Assembly: GCA_937930265.1 (NCBI GenBank)
Contig: CALGLI010000168.1
Span: forward strand, 1-38,561
Origin: an uncultured Veillonella sp.
GTDB taxonomy: Bacteria > Bacillota > Negativicutes > Veillonellales > Veillonellaceae
Direction: 5' to 3'
Length of the DNA stretch: 38,561 bases
The position numbers and the translations under genes are program-made. Under the pieces are notes generated by a model. The model did no database searches. It was not told the origin of the DNA and saw only the letters and a list, made by a program, of their open reading frames with translations. This document shows, in pieces, positions 15,374-24,210 of this stretch; within the stretch, counting starts at the first letter, position 1; each line of letters begins with the position of its first letter.

Positions 15374-15786
15374 AACCACTATTTGGCGGATACGTCACAT
15401 TAGATCGTCATGAATATATTATGATGTGCGATACCTGGGACGAAGCATTAAAAGAACTACATTGGATAGCTAAAGAATGTAAACCATGTGAAGGTATGAC
15501 TATTGTAGTCGGTCGTGCTGTACCATACTCAGGTCACATCAACGTAGAAGAAGTGATTGGGAATGATATCAAGCGATGTCAAGAAGAGGTAGACCAAGGT
15601 GAAGAGGTGTACTACCTTCATGACAATATGGTTACGCCTAGCCAAAAGGCTGAGTTACAAGACTACTTAACTGATATCTACCGTGCGTGGATTAATCGGT
15701 ATAACTTAAACGAAGCTGCGTATCAGCTAACTAATATCACGATGTATAGGTATAGTGAAATCCTAAAAGAATGGCAAGAAGTATAG
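15370..15786 (+). CDS. Hypothetical phage protein
   Basis: 138 residues, acidic, with no motif recognised. Overlap with the DUF3310 stop (ATGA) implies translational coupling. Contains two helical halves (DTWDEALKELHWIAKEC; SQKAELQDYLTDIYRAWINRYNLNEAAYQL). Confidence 0.62.
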   Translation: MKPLFGGYVTLDRHEYIMMCDTWDEALKELHWIAKECKPCEGMTIVVGRAVPYSGHINVEEVIGNDIKRCQEEVDQGEEVYYLHDNMVTPSQKAELQDYLTDIYRAWINRYNLNEAAYQLTNITMYRYSEILKEWQEV

Positions 15787-15796
15787 GAGGCCTATT

Positions 15797-16063
15797 ATGG
15801 AAGATAAAACAGCGCGCATTATTGTTGAGTCTAACAATGATGCAGAAACATGTAATATCACTATTGAAAATACAAACCCTACTACGGCAATCAATATGGC
15901 TACCAAATTGGTGACTGCCATTGCTAAGCAGTTCTCTAAAGATGATAAGCATATCACCTTATTGGTTAATGCTATGATGCTTGCCGTTCATGATCAATGT
16001 AAGAGTGCAACTCTTAAGTTTGATTCAGAGGAAGTATTGGCTTCTCATCATAAGTTATCTTAG
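15797..16063 (+). CDS. Hypothetical phage protein
   Basis: 88 residues. AGGAGG lies 9 bases before the ATG. A beta start (ARIIVESNNDAETCNITIEN) is followed by helices (AINMATKLVTAIAKQFSKDDKHITLLVNAMMLAVHD). No family recognised. It is tightly followed by the ArpU-like gene. Confidence 0.62.
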   Translation: MEDKTARIIVESNNDAETCNITIENTNPTTAINMATKLVTAIAKQFSKDDKHITLLVNAMMLAVHDQCKSATLKFDSEEVLASHHKLS

Positions 16064-16072
16064 GTGATGCCT

Positions 16073-16480
16073 ATGAATAATAAGTCATGTACTGGGAGTA
16101 AGCATCCTGGGGTTAGGAAGCTACAACGGTTACTGAATAGTCGTAGGCGCATGAAAGACATTGAGTTACATCTACAACGCCTGGAGGTGGAAGCACAAGA
16201 CGAACGGTCGAATACACCAGAACAACAACTTAACTTAAACACTGCACAGCGTGACCTTAATAATGAATTCCGCATACTATCTAAGGAACGATATGAGCTA
16301 TGGACATTGATATGTAAGATACCTAATGACATTGAGCGTACGTTCTTAGAAAACAGATACTACTTTGGAATGAGCATGAAAGAGGTTATTGAGGATATGA
16401 ATTATAGTGAAGCACAAATTTATAATATCCAACGGAACGCAGTGAAAAGCTTTTGTCAAGTATTTTCTAAAAATAAATAA
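16073..16480 (+). CDS. ArpU/RinA-like late transcription regulator (sigma70 region 4-like)
   Basis: About 135 residues from ATG 16073 (AGGTG, 6-base spacing; GTG 16064 and ATG 16067 are alternatives). A helical N-terminal half is followed by a sigma region 4-like end: LICKIPNDIERTFLENRYYFGMSMKEVIEDMNYSEAQIYNIQRNAVKSF (about 88-135), as in ArpU/RinA/LtrC-type phage regulators. It is the last gene before the packaging genes, the expected place for the activator of late transcription. Confidence 0.75.
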   Translation: MNNKSCTGSKHPGVRKLQRLLNSRRRMKDIELHLQRLEVEAQDERSNTPEQQLNLNTAQRDLNNEFRILSKERYELWTLICKIPNDIERTFLENRYYFGMSMKEVIEDMNYSEAQIYNIQRNAVKSFCQVFSKNK

Positions 16481-16646
16481 AGACAATATGCAATTAGAGG
16501 TACCACTTATGGTAGTCTACAAGTGTGGAGCGATAGGGATTAAGCCATTAGTCCTATTGTCACCACACACTGTAGGGTACGTTCATAGTGAATACCTTTC
16601 TTGTACAAACCTCCATGGGCTATTACAGCACAAGAAGTATCATTAG

Positions 16647-16680
16647 GGACTACGCACAACCACGTAGTCCATTTTGCTTA
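16647..16680 (+). terminator. Probable terminator of the early operon
   Basis: Perfect 8-bp stem GGACTACG (16647-16654) / CGTAGTCC (16663-16670) with an 8-base loop, followed by ATTTTGCTTA. The T-tract is imperfect, so moderate strength; it lies 167 bp after the last early gene. Confidence 0.6.
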
Positions 16681-16754
16681 CTTCTCCAAAGATTCGACCA
16701 TTGACCTTTTGTCTTTTGTTTTGAGAGTGAATGATAAAAGGTACTCCCTAGCGA

Positions 16755-16800
16755 TAAAACCAGCGGTGGTCGGCTCCGCGCGATATTGTTCCGCCTGTGA
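16755..16800. other. Candidate cos site
   Basis: A short GC-rich block (GCGGTGGTCGGCTCCGCGCG at 16763-16782, then ATATTGTTCCGCC) lies 58-95 bp before the Nu1-like gene. It has partial self-complementarity (GCGG/CCGC) and a general likeness to the lambda cosN layout, a GC-rich cut region followed by an AT stretch. Since the packaging enzymes are Nu1/GpA type, a cohesive-end site is expected here. Exact cut points cannot be read from sequence alone. Confidence 0.4.
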
Positions 16801-16857
16801 GAGAAAAAATCAAGTAGAAAGTACTTTTGGAGAGGACACTTAGAAAGGAGGTCAGAA

Positions 16858-17382
16858 ATGGCAGTCGAGAGACCTAAAGTCAAGTTCAGCGAACATGGTG
16901 AGCTCATAGTAACCACTGCGGTCTTATGTCAAATCTTAGACCTGGGACCCGAAATGATCAGTAGACATAATCGTGCAGGTATGCCGAAGGTAGCCACTGG
17001 TTGGTGGAACATTCGAGAAGTTCTTGTTTGGCTAGGAATGTCAAAGGATAAGGACGGGACGAAGTCGGCAGCGCAACGAAAATTAGAAGCCGAGGCGGAC
17101 TATAAGGAAGCCAGAGCGAAACGTGAAAAGCGACTAAGCGAAGTGCTAGATGGTCAGTACATAGATGTAGCTGATGTACAACGTGAATGGACTGGACGCG
17201 TTTTAGAATTGAAGTCATCCCTTGGTCTGCTAGCCAAAGCGGTTAGCAAAGAATTCCCAGATGCAGATACAAGGGTGATTGTAGAGAGGACGGTGAATGA
17301 GTGTGTCAACACGTACCTCGAAAGCTATTCGAGGGAAGGGAAGTACACCAAAACGGAAATCGACCACAAAAAGAAAAAATAA
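16858..17382 (+). CDS. Terminase small subunit, Nu1-like
   Basis: 174 residues. An N-terminal winged-helix region (VTTAVLCQILDLGPEMISRHNRAGMPKVATGWWNIREVLVWLG, ~18-62) is as in lambda Nu1. A charged helix follows (AAQRKLEAEADYKEARAKREKRL), then a C-terminal part that would bind TerL. AAAGGAGG precedes the ATG. It recognises cos DNA and recruits the large subunit. The next gene starts 86 bases before its stop, in another frame. Confidence 0.85.
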   Translation: MAVERPKVKFSEHGELIVTTAVLCQILDLGPEMISRHNRAGMPKVATGWWNIREVLVWLGMSKDKDGTKSAAQRKLEAEADYKEARAKREKRLSEVLDGQYIDVADVQREWTGRVLELKSSLGLLAKAVSKEFPDADTRVIVERTVNECVNTYLESYSREGKYTKTEIDHKKKK

Positions 17383-19240
17383 AACGAATTCAAAAGCTGA
17401 ATCTGTTATGACATTGAAAAACAACGTCGATGAATTTTCGTTTACGTGGACAGCTCCCGAACTGGAGGCCTTTAAACCACCAGAACGGTATACCGTATCT
17501 GAGTGGGCGGATAAGTTCCGTGTACTGCCAAGTACCGGTGCTGAACCAGGGCCGTGGCGCACTCTCCGTACTCCATACTTACGTGAGCCTATGGATATGC
17601 TTAACAATGATCTAATTGAGCAAATTGTACTGTGCTTCGGTGCACAGATAGGTAAAACGGAAGCAGAACTCAATATGATTGGTTATGCACTACATCAATC
17701 ACAAGCACCTGTCATGATGGTATACCCAACAGATGCCCTGGCAGAGTTTAATAGTGAGAAACGTGTACAACCAATGATAAAGAACTCTGAACCATTGGAG
17801 AAAATGTATGATGCCAACGCCAGTCAGAAGAAGGAGCTTAACTTCACGAATGGCAACTATATGGTATTGTCCGGTGCTAACTCACCATCGAGTCTAGCGT
17901 CTAGGGCAATCAAATATGTATTCTTTGATGAAATAGATAAATACCCGGCGTTCTCCGGCAAGGAAGCCAATCCTATCAAGTTGGCTACAGAGCGTACTAA
18001 AACATTCGTTGATGCCAAACACGTGATGGTATCAACGCCTACGGTAGAGAACGGGAACATATGGAGGGCTTATAAATCCGCTCATGCACAGAAAGAGTAC
18101 TACGTACCTTGTCCACATTGCGGAGAATATCAGACCCTCAAGTTTAAACAAATTAAATGGCCTGAAAGCGCGAACGGAAATAAAGACCTAGTACGTGATA
18201 CAGCGTACTATGAATGTGAGCACTGCAAGGAGCCAATTCAAGATAAGTACAAAATGGAAATGCTGCGGAGAGGTGAATGGCGAACGGAGAACGTACCAAA
18301 CTGTAGAGTACGATCCGTTGGCTACCACCTATCCTCTATATACAGTCCTTGGGTAGCTTTTGGTAAGGTAGCTTACGAATTCCTATCCTCTAAGGATTAC
18401 GCAGACCAATTAATGAACTTTATCAACTCTTGGCTAGCTGAACCTTGGCGGTCTGCTAAGACTAAGAGCACACAAGATATAACGTTCACAGAGTCAACGT
18501 ATGACAGAGGTGTTGTTCCTGATAAGGCTACACTCCTTATTGCTAGCGTTGACGTACAGCTCGATTACTTCTGGTGGGAAGTGAGAGCATATGCGCCAGG
18601 AGTTAAGTCATACCTAATCGACTATGGCCAAGCAAGTACATGGGATGACCTAGAAGATATTATCGTCAATCGTGAGTATCCAAGCGAGTTTGGAGAGCCC
18701 CGTCAGGTAATGAAAGCCGGTATTGACTCAGGGTTCAGAACAGATGAGGTTTACCAATTCTGTGCAAGATTCCCTGAAATCTGTATACCTCTTAAAGGTT
18801 CATCCAATAGTACAACCATGACGGCACCGTATTCAATGTCAAGTGTTGAAAAGGGTGTTATCGGTGGCTTGAAACTGTATGTACTAAATACCGATTATTG
18901 GAAAGACTTTATCTTCGCGCGAATGGTAAGGCCTACAGATGAAATCGGCACGATCCATTTATTCAAGGACTGCCCTCAAGAATATATGGACCATTTAAGG
19001 GCAGAAGAAAAGCAAGAAATTCGGAATGTGAAAACTGGTGAGATTACCGTTAAATGGAAACCACTTACTGGACACCCTACGAATCACTTGCTAGATACAT
19101 GTACTTATAACGCGGCAGTAGCTGATATTGCCGGAGTTAAATATTTAGTAGAGCCTGAGCCTTACGAAGAAGCTGAAGATACAACATCCTATGAGGATTA
19201 CGGAAGCGGAATTGGTAGCACAGGCCATTGGTTTAGATAG
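17297..19240 (+). CDS. Terminase large subunit, GpA family
   Basis: 647 residues, as usual for GpA. After a basic N-terminal extension come the GpA hallmarks: WADKFRVLPSTGAEPGPWRT and Walker-A-like FGAQIGKTE (~116-124). SRAIKYVFFDEIDKYP is Walker B (~205-215) and a CPHCG...CEHCK zinc pair (~275-315) follows. The endonuclease part has ASVDVQLDYFWWEV and KAGIDSGFRTDEV aspartates. It packages DNA and cuts cos. The chosen start (AGAGG 7 bases upstream) overlaps TerS by 86 bases; an ATG at 17409 is an alternative that would remove the basic leader. Confidence 0.95.
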   Translation: MSVSTRTSKAIRGKGSTPKRKSTTKRKNKTNSKAESVMTLKNNVDEFSFTWTAPELEAFKPPERYTVSEWADKFRVLPSTGAEPGPWRTLRTPYLREPMDMLNNDLIEQIVLCFGAQIGKTEAELNMIGYALHQSQAPVMMVYPTDALAEFNSEKRVQPMIKNSEPLEKMYDANASQKKELNFTNGNYMVLSGANSPSSLASRAIKYVFFDEIDKYPAFSGKEANPIKLATERTKTFVDAKHVMVSTPTVENGNIWRAYKSAHAQKEYYVPCPHCGEYQTLKFKQIKWPESANGNKDLVRDTAYYECEHCKEPIQDKYKMEMLRRGEWRTENVPNCRVRSVGYHLSSIYSPWVAFGKVAYEFLSSKDYADQLMNFINSWLAEPWRSAKTKSTQDITFTESTYDRGVVPDKATLLIASVDVQLDYFWWEVRAYAPGVKSYLIDYGQASTWDDLEDIIVNREYPSEFGEPRQVMKAGIDSGFRTDEVYQFCARFPEICIPLKGSSNSTTMTAPYSMSSVEKGVIGGLKLYVLNTDYWKDFIFARMVRPTDEIGTIHLFKDCPQEYMDHLRAEEKQEIRNVKTGEITVKWKPLTGHPTNHLLDTCTYNAAVADIAGVKYLVEPEPYEEAEDTTSYEDYGSGIGSTGHWFR

Positions 19241-19256
19241 GAATAGGAGGTGAACC

Positions 19257-19469
19257 ATGAGCGATGTAAATGAACAACTTGAACGTGTCCGCCAAGTGAT
19301 TGAGGATATCGAAACTAAAGGATATTCAGAGTTACAGATTGGTGGTAAGCGGTTCAAGACGATTGACTTGCCAGTACTCTATGCACGTGAACAAACACTG
19401 ATGCAACGAGTACATGAAGAGTCCAACGGATATCAAGCTGATGCATTCGTGACATGGGGTGGACGATGA
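19257..19469 (+). CDS. gpW-like head-tail joining protein
   Basis: 70 residues, nearly identical in size to lambda gpW (68). It starts with an amphipathic helix (SDVNEQLERVRQVIEDIETKG), then a beta hairpin (ELQIGGKRFKTIDL) and a second helix (VLYAREQTLMQRVHEE), the gpW fold. It lies between terminase and portal exactly as in lambda. AGGAGG lies 5 bases before the ATG. It plugs the portal after packaging. Its stop overlaps the portal start (ATGA). Confidence 0.85.
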   Translation: MSDVNEQLERVRQVIEDIETKGYSELQIGGKRFKTIDLPVLYAREQTLMQRVHEESNGYQADAFVTWGGR

Positions 19470-20944
19470 ATATCTTAGATAAAGTAATCGGATGGGTTAA
19501 CCCTGAGCGTGCGCTAGAACGAATGGCAGCACGTGAAGCACTCCGTCAATACGATGCCGCATCAATGGACAGACTGAATAGTGATTGGCAACCTGCATTT
19601 GGTACGGCTGAGCAACTAGCAACAGGTTCACGTGATATTATTCGTGGCCGTGCAAGGTCTGCTGAGATGAACAGTGACTTAGCTGAGTCAGCGGTTATTG
19701 CCATCTTACGCAACGTAATTGGACCAGGCATCAAGCCACAAGCTAAGGTACGTCATAAGAGCGGTAAACTCAATAACCAACTCAACAATAAGATTGAGCG
19801 TGCCTGGGCGAAATGGACGGAAGCAAGTAATGCCGACGTACGTGGGTTATCTAACTTCTACGAGTTGCAAACAATGGCACTGCGTAGAATGTTGTACGAT
19901 GGTGAAATTTTAGTAAATAAGACTGCACAGGGCGATTATCTCCCCCTTGCTATCCAATTAATCGAGGCGGAGAACATAGGAGCCATAGACGTCAAATATG
20001 GCAATAATAACATCATTAGCGGTGTTGAGGTAAATGAATATGGAAAGCCTGTGGCATACCATGTTAGCCAAGCAGACCCTATGGGTGTAAGAACTTTTGA
20101 GGCTATGCGGTTAACTACAGACCAAGCATTCTTATTCTTCAAACCAAATCGTCCAACACAAATTCGTGGTATGAGTCACTTGGCGTTAGTCTTACGTCGG
20201 ATCCATGATATCGATGAATACATGGACGCAGACTTAATCGCAGCACGTGTATCAGCGTGCTTTAGTGCATTTATCACTTCTCAGAATTCTGCTAGACAAA
20301 CTGCGATGCTACCACGTGATAGCAAAGGTAGACCTAGTATGACAATGGCACCAGGTATGGTTAGACACCTAAGCCCTGGTGAGTCTATCGAGTTTGCAGA
20401 CCCTAAGCGTAACGCTGGTACTGCAAGCGAATACTCGGCAACTCAGACTAGACGTATCTCGTCCGGTCTTGGTATGAGCGCTGACATCGTAGCGCGTAAT
20501 ATATCCGGTAACTTCTCGGCCGCACGTCAGAACCTGTTAGAGGACCAAAAGACGTTCCGTCAATTACAAGAGTTTGTTATCGCACACTTCTGTATGCCGA
20601 TTTGGAGAGCCTTTATTGATGCCCTCTATTTATCTGGTGAACTACCTCCAGATTACCTGGCGAACAAAGACAAATACCAAGAGGTATCTTGGCTTGCTCC
20701 AGGGTGGTCTTGGATTGACCCAGTAAAAGAGGTTAACGCCAATAAGGAAGCTATCAAGTCCGGTCTTACAACCTTAGAGGATGTGTGCGCAGCATCCGGT
20801 CGTGATTGGGAGGAAGTCCTTGAACAACGGAAGCTCGAACAGGATAGGGCTCGTGAGCTTGGGGTGTTACTTGATTATTCCAGTGAGTTGCAACCGCTAA
20901 CGATGGGCGATGATGACACTACACAGGAAGGAGCTGATGGCTAG
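19466..20944 (+). CDS. Portal protein, lambda gpB family
   Basis: 492 residues from the ATG at 19466, which overlaps the gpW stop and has GGGGTGG upstream; an ATG at 19454 would add four residues. Family features include ARSAEMNSDLAESAVIAILRNVIGPGIKPQ near the start, GEILVNK, LQLIEAENIG-type QLIEAENIGAIDV, and SYSATQTRR-like SEYSATQTRRISSGLGMSADIVARNISGNFSAARQNLLED. It forms the dodecameric ring for DNA entry. It follows gpW as in lambda. Confidence 0.93.
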   Translation: MNILDKVIGWVNPERALERMAAREALRQYDAASMDRLNSDWQPAFGTAEQLATGSRDIIRGRARSAEMNSDLAESAVIAILRNVIGPGIKPQAKVRHKSGKLNNQLNNKIERAWAKWTEASNADVRGLSNFYELQTMALRRMLYDGEILVNKTAQGDYLPLAIQLIEAENIGAIDVKYGNNNIISGVEVNEYGKPVAYHVSQADPMGVRTFEAMRLTTDQAFLFFKPNRPTQIRGMSHLALVLRRIHDIDEYMDADLIAARVSACFSAFITSQNSARQTAMLPRDSKGRPSMTMAPGMVRHLSPGESIEFADPKRNAGTASEYSATQTRRISSGLGMSADIVARNISGNFSAARQNLLEDQKTFRQLQEFVIAHFCMPIWRAFIDALYLSGELPPDYLANKDKYQEVSWLAPGWSWIDPVKEVNANKEAIKSGLTTLEDVCAASGRDWEEVLEQRKLEQDRARELGVLLDYSSELQPLTMGDDDTTQEGADG

Positions 20945-20946
20945 TA

Positions 20947-22839
20947 ATGAGTGAACATCAAAAGCGTAGTGTTCTTGGCAATTACTGTCGAGAAACTACT
21001 ATTGACCACGTCGATACCGATAGTCGGACAGTAGAATTATCATTCTCTTCCGAAACGCCATATGGCCGTTGGTTCGGCGATGAAATCCTTTGCCATGATG
21101 AAGAGTGCATCAACCTTGAGCGCTTCAATAATGGCTTAGGTACGGTATTGTTTAATCATGATCGTGATGCGGTCGTAGGTCATATTGAAAAAGTATGGCT
21201 AGAAGATAACCGCGGTAAAGCGTTAGTTCGCTTTGACACAGATGAACAATCCGAAACAATATTCCAAAAGGTACAGTCTGGTACGCTACAAGGTGTAAGC
21301 GTAGGCTATGCAATCAACCGTTATGAAGTATTGGAAGATGAAGATACTAAATCTACTAACGGTCGATTTAGTGGTCCGGCTTATGTAGTAACGGATTGGG
21401 AACCTTTAGAAATTAGCATTGTATCTGTTCCTGCTGACCCAACAGTGGGCGTAGGACGTAGTGCTGAAGAAATTCATACAAGTATTGACACACAGGAGGA
21501 TAACACACGTATGGATCAAGAGAAAAATTTAGAAGTTCAAGAAGTAAAATCTGCACCAGTTGAAACTGGTATTACTCAAGCAGACCTTCAAAAAGCTATG
21601 GAACAAGAACGTAAACGTACTTCCGAAATTACAGCAATGTTCCGTGACTTCGATGTAGAAGGTGCTGACGAAGCAATCGTATTGGGTAAATCTGTTGAAG
21701 AAGCACGTGAAATGGTAATGGACCAACTTCGTGCGCGTAACAAAGGTGTATCCGTAACAATGGGCGAAGCTGAAAGCGATAAATTCCGTGCCGCTGCACA
21801 AGACGCTGTATTGATGGCAGCAGGTATCCCTGTAGCAGATGCAGCACCAGGTGCACAAGAATTACGCGGTTATTCCATGATTGAAATGGCGCGCGAATCC
21901 TTACGCCGTGAATCTGGTTCTACAGTAAACTTTGGCGATAACATGGAATTGGCTCGTGCAGCTATTAACTCTACATCTACATTCCCTGCAATCATGTCTA
22001 ACTTGGCTAACAAATCTGTAATGGTAGGCTTCAATGAAGCTGAAACTACTTACCAAATCTGGGCAGGTAAAGGCTCTAACCGTGACTTCAAAGAAGCTGC
22101 ACGTTATGCATTGTCTGAAGCAGGCACCCTTGAATTAGTTCCTGAAGGTGGCCAATTCAAACAAGACTCCTTAGGTGAGGCATCTGCTCGTACTAAAGTA
22201 GCGACTTATGGTAAATTGTTCAGCCTTACTCGCCAAGCGATCATTAATGACGATTTGGGCTTGTTCTCTAAAATTGCTACTAAATACGGTTCTGCTGCAA
22301 AACGCTTAGTAAACAAGATGGTATATGCTCAATTAACTGGTAACGTGAAAATGCAAGATAATGTAGCATTGTTTGACTCTAAACATGGTAACGTTGCAGG
22401 TACTGGTGAAGCATTATCTGTTAATGCAATCGCAAAAGCAATTGCTGCTATGCGTCGCCAAAAAGGTATTACAGGTGAAGCAACTCTTAATATTACACCT
22501 AAATACTTGGTAGTTCCGCCAGAACTTGAATTGGCTGCATATCAAATCGTTAACTCTACTGCAGCAGTAGACGGCGTAAACTCCGGTGTAGTTAACCCTT
22601 ACAAAGGTCGTTTGGTAGTAGTATCTGATGCAGAATTAACTGATACATATGCATGGTACTTAGTAGCTGACGCATCCCAACACGACACTATTGATGTTAC
22701 TTACTTGAACGGCGTTGAAACTCCACGTCTTGAAACTCGTCAAGGCTTCGAGGTAGATGGTATTGAATACAAAGTGGCGTTTGATGTTGGCGTTGATGCA
22801 ATCGACTTCCGTGGTCTTTATAAAAACGCTGGTAAATAA
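20947..22839 (+). CDS. Prohead protease-major capsid fusion
   Basis: 630 residues. Residues 1-175 are an S78/HK97-type prohead protease: LFNHDRDAVVGHI with H71, GTLQGVSVGYAI with S118, and WEPLEISIVSVPADP with E155 give the H-S-E triad. Residues ~189-275 are a charged helical segment that looks like a scaffold or delta domain. Residues ~300-630 are an HK97-fold/Mu gpT-like major capsid (ARESLRRESG..., LVPEGGQFKQDS, ALFDSKHGN, RQGFEVDGIEYKVAFDVGVDAIDFRGLYKN). An internal ATG at 21511 with AGGAGG could make scaffold plus capsid alone (442 residues). The junction is probably cut by the protease. Confidence 0.9.
   Translation: MSEHQKRSVLGNYCRETTIDHVDTDSRTVELSFSSETPYGRWFGDEILCHDEECINLERFNNGLGTVLFNHDRDAVVGHIEKVWLEDNRGKALVRFDTDEQSETIFQKVQSGTLQGVSVGYAINRYEVLEDEDTKSTNGRFSGPAYVVTDWEPLEISIVSVPADPTVGVGRSAEEIHTSIDTQEDNTRMDQEKNLEVQEVKSAPVETGITQADLQKAMEQERKRTSEITAMFRDFDVEGADEAIVLGKSVEEAREMVMDQLRARNKGVSVTMGEAESDKFRAAAQDAVLMAAGIPVADAAPGAQELRGYSMIEMARESLRRESGSTVNFGDNMELARAAINSTSTFPAIMSNLANKSVMVGFNEAETTYQIWAGKGSNRDFKEAARYALSEAGTLELVPEGGQFKQDSLGEASARTKVATYGKLFSLTRQAIINDDLGLFSKIATKYGSAAKRLVNKMVYAQLTGNVKMQDNVALFDSKHGNVAGTGEALSVNAIAKAIAAMRRQKGITGEATLNITPKYLVVPPELELAAYQIVNSTAAVDGVNSGVVNPYKGRLVVVSDAELTDTYAWYLVADASQHDTIDVTYLNGVETPRLETRQGFEVDGIEYKVAFDVGVDAIDFRGLYKNAGK
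21494..21513 (+). promoter_or_regulatory. Internal ribosome binding site and start within the protease-capsid gene
   Basis: AGGAGGA at 21494-21500 is followed after 10 bases by an in-frame ATG (codon 189). It is the strongest Shine-Dalgarno sequence in this gene and lies exactly at the protease/capsid boundary, before MDQEKNLEVQEVK. Independent translation would give many capsid subunits per protease. Confidence 0.6.
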
Positions 22840-22857
22840 TTAGGGGGATAAATACAT

Positions 22858-23169
22858 ATGGCAAAATTCGTATATGAAACAGACCGCATCAATTATGTGG
22901 CAACAGCAGATATTAAAGCCGGCGATATCGTAGAAGCAGGTGCACTTCATGGTGTAGCTGTTACCGATATCAAAACTGGCGAAATGGGTGCATTGAAAGT
23001 TACTGGCGTATTTAAAGTAGACGCTACTAAAGCAGATATATATGCAGTAGGTGATGCAGTAACCTTCGTCGCTGGTAAAGCTGCTAAAACTGGTGGTAAA
23101 CCATTGGGTATTGCAGTAGAACCTAAAACTGCTACTCAAGATACTGTAACAGTAATGTTGAAAAACTAA
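22858..23169 (+). CDS. DUF2190-family capsid decoration protein
   Basis: 103 residues, all beta: ATADIKAGDIVEAGALHGVAVTDIKTGEMGALKVTGVFKVD... GDAVTFVAGKAAKTGGKPLGIAVEP, the DUF2190 pattern of phage head decoration/cement proteins. AGGGGG precedes the ATG. It occupies the place of lambda gpD relative to capsid. Stabilises the expanded head. Confidence 0.82.
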   Translation: MAKFVYETDRINYVATADIKAGDIVEAGALHGVAVTDIKTGEMGALKVTGVFKVDATKADIYAVGDAVTFVAGKAAKTGGKPLGIAVEPKTATQDTVTVMLKN

Positions 23170-23187
23170 TTATTGTATTTTAACGGA

Positions 23188-23211
23188 AATGCGGGCCACA
23201 CGGTCCGCATT
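23188..23211 (+). other. Strong intergenic hairpin after the head genes
   Basis: AATGCGGGCC / GGTCCGCATT form a 10-bp stem (one G-U) with an ACAC loop. No T-tract follows (TAACCC). It may attenuate transcription or protect the 3' end of the abundant capsid/decoration mRNA rather than terminate it. Confidence 0.6.
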
Positions 23212-23231
23212 AACCCTATGAGGTATAACTT

Positions 23232-23531
23232 ATGCTGACCTATGATGAAAGCGCCTTACTCGATGTATTTGGCGAAAAAATAACATATGAAGGTAAGCAG
23301 ATTAAGGCTAGCGTAGAAATCGGTGAGTATGATGGTAAAGGTTCTGGGTTCGTAACTGGTCTTGCTGATAAAGCTAAGGTATGGGTCAGAACTAAAGACG
23401 TACCACTACCTAAGACTAAAGATGTAATCTATATCAACGGTAAGAAGTGGTATGTGGATCATATCTCCGATAGCGACGCTAAAATGCATTGTCTTGAAAT
23501 TGTGGCTAACGTTAGGACGGTAAGACCATGA
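23232..23531 (+). CDS. Head-tail joining protein, gpFII-like
   Basis: 99 residues, mostly beta (VWVRTKDVPLPKTKDVIYINGKKWYVDHISDSDAKMHCLEIVANVRTVRP), resembling the lambda gpFII/Phage_attach and 'ATP-binding sugar transporter-like' small head-tail connectors. It lies between head genes and the tail completion gene and overlaps the latter by 4 bases. Assignment is mostly by fold pattern and order. Confidence 0.7.
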   Translation: MLTYDESALLDVFGEKITYEGKQIKASVEIGEYDGKGSGFVTGLADKAKVWVRTKDVPLPKTKDVIYINGKKWYVDHISDSDAKMHCLEIVANVRTVRP

Positions 23532-24208
23532 GTAATTCACCACTTACCATTGTTGACACTGCCACACCGTATCTTGAATTTATAGCTAAGACTAAACCAG
23601 ATTGGACTAGGAAAGCTATGAAGTCAGTCGGTTGGATGATGCAAAAGGAAATCAAGGCCGGTATTAAATCCGGTTCACCTGGTGGCCATAAATATGCTAA
23701 CTTCATGCCACCTACTATGAGGGCACAATTCGAGGCAGCATTTGGCGCTAAAGTAAGGCGTGCTTATAAAGATGGCGGTAAGGCGTATAAGGAAGGTTGG
23801 GGGCTTAAATCCCGAGCTCAACTTATAGCCGGTGGCGTAAAAGAGACCACAGTCGGATACACACCTCTCGGTAAGATGTTCCGAGCTGTTGGATATCAAT
23901 ACGATGCCAGGTCGCAATCAGTAAAAGTAGGGTGGTTATCATCGTCTGCTAAACGATTAGGTGAACAGATTGAGCGTGGTTACACGAAACAAATCACAGA
24001 GCCAATGCGTAAGACATTATTTGCCGGTGGCTTTCAACTTGCTAAAGGGAAGTCTGAATTTAGGATTAAACCTCGTAAGACGTTTGGGCCTATGAGGATA
24101 GCCCTACAGCCTAAGTTGGTACCTTACCTAGAGTCTAAAATCGGTGAATATGCGCTAGGCAAACCCAATCAATTTGCGTCGAGCAGGCGAGCATATAAAG
24201 TGAGGTAG
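23528..24208 (+). CDS. Minor tail/tail-completion protein, gpZ-like
   Basis: 226 residues, strongly basic. The order (after the FII-like gene, before the tail terminator) and features such as KSVGWMMQKEIKAGIKSG, MFRAVGYQYDARSQSVKVGWL and SSSAKRLGEQIERG match the gpZ/phage virion morphogenesis group. It would act at the head-tail interface during tail completion. Confidence 0.68.
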   Translation: MSNSPLTIVDTATPYLEFIAKTKPDWTRKAMKSVGWMMQKEIKAGIKSGSPGGHKYANFMPPTMRAQFEAAFGAKVRRAYKDGGKAYKEGWGLKSRAQLIAGGVKETTVGYTPLGKMFRAVGYQYDARSQSVKVGWLSSSAKRLGEQIERGYTKQITEPMRKTLFAGGFQLAKGKSEFRIKPRKTFGPMRIALQPKLVPYLESKIGEYALGKPNQFASSRRAYKVR

Positions 24209-24210
24209 CA

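Larger units (their letters stand above)
16481..16857. other. 377-bp structured intergenic region before terminase
   Basis: No convincing gene here. It holds an imperfect long hairpin (16523-16568: GTGTGG/CCACAC and CGATAGG/CCTATTG arms), a terminator (16647-16680) and a GC-rich island (16761-16795) in otherwise ordinary DNA. In lambda-type phages the cos site and late promoter lie just before the small terminase gene, so this region probably contains both. I cannot define a good -35/-10 pair, which fits an activator-dependent late promoter. Confidence 0.55.

Noticed and set aside
16601..16843. 80-residue ORF in the pre-terminase gap (and an opposite-strand 88-residue ORF)
   Set aside because: Starts at TTG without a ribosome binding site, spans the terminator hairpin and GC island, and has no recognisable protein features.
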